A DNA stretch of 14,577 nt from JAAYVZ01 sp035403265. GTDB taxonomy: Bacteria > Acidobacteriota > Thermoanaerobaculia > Thermoanaerobaculales > Thermoanaerobaculaceae. Position 1 is the stretch's first letter. The number at the start of each line of letters is the position of its first letter. The DNA lies in contig DAONEV010000064.1 of assembly GCA_035403265.1 (NCBI GenBank), positions 1 through 14,577 of the forward strand, in the 5' to 3' direction. Under the pieces are notes generated by a model. That model made no database searches, had not been told where the DNA came from, and saw only the letters and a program-made list of their open reading frames with translations. A program made the translations under genes and the position numbers. Shown here in pieces: positions 12,296-14,577 of the stretch.

Positions 12296-13339
12296 TCAGT
12301 CGTCGACCGGGCGAGGGATCGGCGGAGGCGAGACGCCCGGGTGGCCGTAGGCCGGTGAGCCGATTTCGCGGAGGCGCTGTGCATATTCGGTCTCGCTGAT
12401 TCCGCTCCGCCAGTGCCCGGTCAGCCGGAACACCCCGAGCACGACCAGGAACAACACCACGACGGCTCCCACCACGGCCACGGGGCCCACCGCCCGGCGT
12501 CGCCCGCTCGGCAGGCGCACCGCCAGGCATTCGGCGACCGGACAGGCGGCGACGCAGTCCTGACACCCCGAGCACTCCACGTGGCGTACCCGGGTGGCGG
12601 TGTGTACCGAGATGCGGGCCGGACACACCCGGGTGCAGGCCTGGCATTGCGTGCAGGTGGCAACGTCACGGTCGACCTTGAGGGGCGCGAACCGACCGGC
12701 CAGCCCCAGGAGGGCACCATAGGGGCAAAGGTACCGGCACCAGAAGTCCCGCACCAGCACTGACGCCACCACGAGCGCCGCGAGCACGCCGATGGTCAGC
12801 CGCGACGGCTCGGCGAAGAAGAGCAGCATCTTGACGTCGGCGACCTTGTTGTAGGGCGAATCCAGGAAGCCCTGCAAGGAGGGCAGCCCCATGGCGATCC
12901 ACGTCGCCCACACAAAAAAGGCCAGCAACAGGTACTTGAGGCCGCGCAAAGGCACGTCCAGCCAGCGCGGGAGCTGCCAGGGCCGCCCCAGCCAGCGCCG
13001 GCCGAGGTCACCCAGCAGCTCGGAGACCGCCCCAACCGGGCAGACGTGCGAGCAGAAGGAGCGCGGCACGAGCAGGCTCGCCAGCATCGCTCCGAGGAGG
13101 ATGGCGAGCCCGGCCGGGTGGACCGGGTGGAGCCCGCCTCCCCCCAGCCACAGGCGCAGGGACATGAGGGCCGAGATGGGCAGAAACCCCTCGACGCCCG
13201 GCGGCCTCCCGACCGAGGTCGCACGCCCTTCCAGGTGGGCGAACGCCCAGATCGAGAACTGCGCCCCGATCACCAGCACCAGGGCCAGAAAGCCAGCTTG
13301 CACGTACCGGCGTGCCCCTGTGCCTCGTCGATTGCTCAC
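12296..13339 (-). CDS. NapH/NosR/CcoG-like 4Fe-4S polytopic membrane protein
   Basis: A 347-residue electron-transfer membrane protein. About five hydrophobic helices are visible (roughly 13-33, 75-95, 133-151, 181-198, 286-305). Two membrane-edge motifs, C96-S-H-V-C100-P-V-G-A and C201-R-Y-L-C205-P-Y-G-A, are the paired C-x-x-x-C-P signature of the NapH/NosR/CcoG group. Two ferredoxin-type 4Fe-4S sites follow: C229-x2-C232-x2-C235-x3-C239-P and C256-x2-C259-x2-C262-x3-C266-P. Such proteins move electrons from quinol or cytoplasmic donors to an outside-facing partner; CcoG members reduce Cu(II). It lacks the long C-terminal Ig domain of CcoG and has only a 40-residue tail after the last helix. 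The start is GTG with GGGAGG upstream. It diverges from the ECF sigma gene. Confidence 0.85.
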   Translation of the reverse strand: MSNRRGTGARRYVQAGFLALVLVIGAQFSIWAFAHLEGRATSVGRPPGVEGFLPISALMSLRLWLGGGGLHPVHPAGLAILLGAMLASLLVPRSFCSHVCPVGAVSELLGDLGRRWLGRPWQLPRWLDVPLRGLKYLLLAFFVWATWIAMGLPSLQGFLDSPYNKVADVKMLLFFAEPSRLTIGVLAALVVASVLVRDFWCRYLCPYGALLGLAGRFAPLKVDRDVATCTQCQACTRVCPARISVHTATRVRHVECSGCQDCVAACPVAECLAVRLPSGRRRAVGPVAVVGAVVVLFLVVLGVFRLTGHWRSGISETEYAQRLREIGSPAYGHPGVSPPPIPRPVDD

Positions 13340-13383
13340 TCGTCCTCCCTCCCATAGGGTCGGTCCCTTCCGGCTACACGGCC

Positions 13384-13397
13384 TTGACCGTGGTCAA
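13384..13397. promoter_or_regulatory. Perfect 14-bp palindrome, candidate operator
   Basis: TTGACC (13384-13389), GT, GGTCAA (13392-13397) is a perfect 6-2-6 inverted repeat in the 161-bp intergenic region between the divergent Fe-S protein and sigma factor genes. It is lower in GC than its surroundings, which makes it stand out. TTGACC on either strand also resembles a -35 box. Its binder is unknown. Confidence 0.45.
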
Positions 13398-13481
13398 CCG
13401 CTCCCGTGGTTCCGTCTCGCAGTGCCCGGGTGTCCAAAAGGGCATGGCCGCCACCCTGCCTTTCCGCGCCGCGTCGCCGGT

Positions 13482-13490
13482 TGCTACAGT
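13482..13490 (+). promoter_or_regulatory. Extended -10-like element before the ECF sigma gene
   Basis: TGCTACAGT (TGn plus TACAGT, 4/6) ends 10 nt before the ATG at 13501. There is no Shine-Dalgarno between them, so the message may be leaderless or nearly so. No convincing -35 is seen. Confidence 0.3.
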
Positions 13491-13500
13491 GGCGTCAGCC

Positions 13501-14046
13501 ATGGACCCCTACCCGGACGAGCGAGCGCTGCTGGCCGGCCTGCGCGCCGGCGACCGCACTGCCGCCGAGGCGCTGGTCGACCGCACCTATCGGCTTATCT
13601 TCGCGCTCGTCTTCCGCCTCTCCGGCGGCGACCGCGAGCTCGCCGCCGACCTCACCCAGGAGACCTACCGTCGCGCCTGGCAAGGGCTCGCCGGGTTCGA
13701 CGGGCGGTCCCAGCTCTCCACCTGGCTGTATCGCATCGCCACCAATCTCTTTCTCAACCACGTCCGGCGGCCACGCCTCCTCATCCCCCTCGACGAGCGC
13801 CAGGTGGAGGTGATCCCCGACCGCGCCAGACGGCAGGACGATGAGGTCATCGCGGCCCAGGAGCAGGAGCGCCTGCGTGCGGCGGTGCTGGAGCTGCGCC
13901 CCGAGCAGCGGTTCCCGCTGGTGGCCCATTTCTGGGCCGAGGTCCCGGTGCGCGAGATTGCCGTCGCGGAGGGCATCACCGAGGTGGCGATCCGCAAGCG
14001 CCTGCGCAAGGCCTTCTCGAGCCTGCGCCGGGCGCTGGAGGAGTGA
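13501..14046 (+). CDS. ECF-family RNA polymerase sigma factor
   Basis: A 181-residue sigma factor containing only regions 2 and 4. Region 2 (about 20-88) includes A-D-L-T-Q-E-T-Y-R-R-A-W (49-60) for core binding and -10 melting, then F-D-G-R-S-Q-L-S-T-W-L-Y-R-I-A-T-N. Region 4 (about 132-178) holds R-P-E-Q-R-F-P-L-V-A-H-F-W then the helix-turn-helix V-R-E-I-A-V-A-E-G-I-T-E-V-A-I-R-K-R-L-R-K-A that reads the -35. The usual P-L-x-x-R in region 4 is R-P-E-Q-R here. ATG 13501 was chosen because the conserved fold begins soon after it; an in-frame ATG at 13444 would add residues unlike the family. The next gene starts 2 bp after the stop and looks like its anti-sigma factor. Confidence 0.92.
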   Translation: MDPYPDERALLAGLRAGDRTAAEALVDRTYRLIFALVFRLSGGDRELAADLTQETYRRAWQGLAGFDGRSQLSTWLYRIATNLFLNHVRRPRLLIPLDERQVEVIPDRARRQDDEVIAAQEQERLRAAVLELRPEQRFPLVAHFWAEVPVREIAVAEGITEVAIRKRLRKAFSSLRRALEE

Positions 14047-14048
14047 CG

Positions 14049-14354
14049 ATGAAGAAGCGCATGTCCGATGAAGACCTGCAGCGCCTCCTGGCGGCGCAGC
14101 CTGTCCCCCTGCCACCTTCCGACCTGGCGGCACGTATCAAGGCCGAGATCCCCCAGGACGCCCTTGCCGCCAGCCCGGCAGGCGAACCTGCCAACGACCG
14201 GGAACGGCCATGGTTCCTGTCGGCTCCGCTCCGCCTGCTGGCGGCGTCGGTCCTGGTCGGCATCGGCGTCGGCTGGGTCACCGCTTCCCTGGTGCGACCA
14301 CCCGACAACCTGGCCCGTGACATCGCCCTCGATGGCGTCCTGACCATCGCGTGA
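14049..14354 (+). CDS. Small single-pass membrane protein, putative anti-sigma factor
   Basis: A 101-residue protein immediately after the sigma gene (2-bp gap; GGAGGAG about 6 nt before ATG 14049). The N-terminal cytoplasmic part has one amphipathic helix (M-S-D-E-D-L-Q-R-L-L-A, then P-P-S-D-L-A-A-R-I-K-A-E-I-P), as at the start of many anti-sigma domains. A single membrane helix (about 62-81, L-L-A-A-S-V-L-V-G-I-G-V-G-W-V-T-A) follows, then a roughly 18-residue outer tail. There is no zinc-binding H-x3-C-x2-C motif and the cytoplasmic part is shorter than usual. The role is inferred from position and topology, not homology. Confidence 0.7.
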   Translation: MKKRMSDEDLQRLLAAQPVPLPPSDLAARIKAEIPQDALAASPAGEPANDRERPWFLSAPLRLLAASVLVGIGVGWVTASLVRPPDNLARDIALDGVLTIA

Positions 14355-14371
14355 CGCCGCAGGTCGGCGTC
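14353..14371 (+). terminator. GC-rich hairpin after the putative anti-sigma gene
   Basis: GACGCCG (14353-14359), loop CAGGT, CGGCGTC (14365-14371): a perfect 7-bp stem that begins within the TGA stop. No T-run follows, so it is not a classical intrinsic terminator. It may lower read-through into the next gene or protect the 3' end. Confidence 0.35.
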
Positions 14372-14396
14372 GGCACGGCGGGTTGATCTCGCGAAG

Positions 14397-14423
14397 GGAA
14401 AGATTCGGACGGCCGGGGTATCC
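14397..14423 (+). promoter_or_regulatory. ECF-type promoter candidate for the His-rich exported protein
   Basis: GGAAA (14397-14401), a 16-bp spacer, then GTATCC (14418-14423) resembles the GGAAC ... GTC-type architecture of ECF-sigma promoters and does not fit sigma70 well. It lies about 57 bp upstream of the ATG at 14480 and just downstream of an ECF sigma gene, so the sigma factor may drive this gene. No second copy was found upstream of the sigma gene itself. Confidence 0.3.
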
Positions 14424-14479
14424 TCGCATCTGCAAAGACAAAAAGCACACCTTTCAGTCAATGAGAAATGGAGGATCCC

Positions 14480-14577
14480 ATGGAGAGAAGAGAAGTTCTT
14501 GGTACTTTGAGTGCCCTCGCGCTTGCAGGGTTTTCGGCAAGCGTCGATGCGACCGAGCATGAGCATCACCACCATCA
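14480..14577 (+). CDS. N-terminus of a Tat-type His-rich exported protein, possibly Csp copper-storage (3' truncated)
   Basis: Only 32 codons are visible before the window ends. The start M-E-R-R-E-V-L-G-T-L followed by a moderately hydrophobic A/L/G stretch is a twin-arginine-like signal, and the mature part begins T-E-H-E-H-H-H-H. This arrangement is typical of Tat-exported four-helix-bundle copper-binding proteins (Csp/DUF326), which store Cu(I) on many cysteines; those cysteines lie beyond the window, so the name is tentative. GGAGG sits about 6 nt before ATG 14480. The roughly 50 bp before it is clearly poorer in GC than the rest of the window, with A-rich runs. A position behind the ECF sigma/anti-sigma pair suggests it belongs to that regulon. 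Confidence 0.5.
   Translation, partial: MERREVLGTLSALALAGFSASVDATEHEHHHH

Noticed and set aside
1..14577. Mobile elements, CRISPR arrays, tRNA or rRNA genes
   Set aside because: No transposase, integrase, direct-repeat array, cloverleaf or rRNA-like segment was found on reading both strands.

Overview
The window is a dense, very GC-rich bacterial chromosome segment. Nearly every base is coding, codons are strongly G/C-ending at the third position, stop/start overlaps are frequent and no gene-free stretch exceeds about 170 bp. No phage, insertion sequence, tRNA, rRNA or CRISPR array is visible. Gene content (PEGA-domain Ser/Thr kinase, paired TldD/TldE, M29-like peptidase, Tat-type His-rich protein, NapH-like Fe-S membrane protein) and the very high GC would fit a soil or groundwater lineage such as Rokubacteria/Methylomirabilota or a deltaproteobacterium. 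That placement is inference; no marker gene here fixes it.

Layout. (1) 1-698, plus strand: the tail of an Ig/FnIII-like surface or propeller protein, then coaD (coenzyme A biosynthesis), joined by a TGATG overlap. (2) 3771-721, minus strand: a tight four-gene operon, DUF883/YqjD-like helical membrane protein, small acidic membrane protein, zinc-ribbon DUF2007 protein, and a transmembrane Ser/Thr kinase with an extracytoplasmic PEGA domain. (3) 3870-7603, plus strand: a possible 24-codon leader ORF ending in Cys-Cys, then yihY, tldD and tldE, each pair overlapping. (4) 8847-7596, minus strand: thioredoxin then a short-chain dehydrogenase, which overlaps the tldE end by 8 bp. (5) 9006-12294, plus strand: nitrilase-family amidohydrolase, rubrerythrin-like diiron protein, truA, M29-like aminopeptidase. 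(6) 13339-12296, minus strand: NapH/CcoG-like polyferredoxin membrane protein. (7) 13501 to the end, plus strand: ECF sigma factor, short membrane-anchored putative anti-sigma factor, and the start of a Tat-type His-rich exported protein resembling copper-storage protein Csp.

Most interesting points: the Cys-Cys mini-ORF coupled to yihY-tldD-tldE; a compact kinase operon whose small membrane and zinc-ribbon partners could be its substrates; a possible copper module (Fe-S membrane reductase, ECF sigma/anti-sigma, Csp-like protein) with a 14-bp palindrome and an ECF-like promoter; a bidirectional promoter between thioredoxin and the nitrilase; and several -10-like elements lying 6-10 nt from ATG codons without Shine-Dalgarno sequences, suggesting leaderless transcription.
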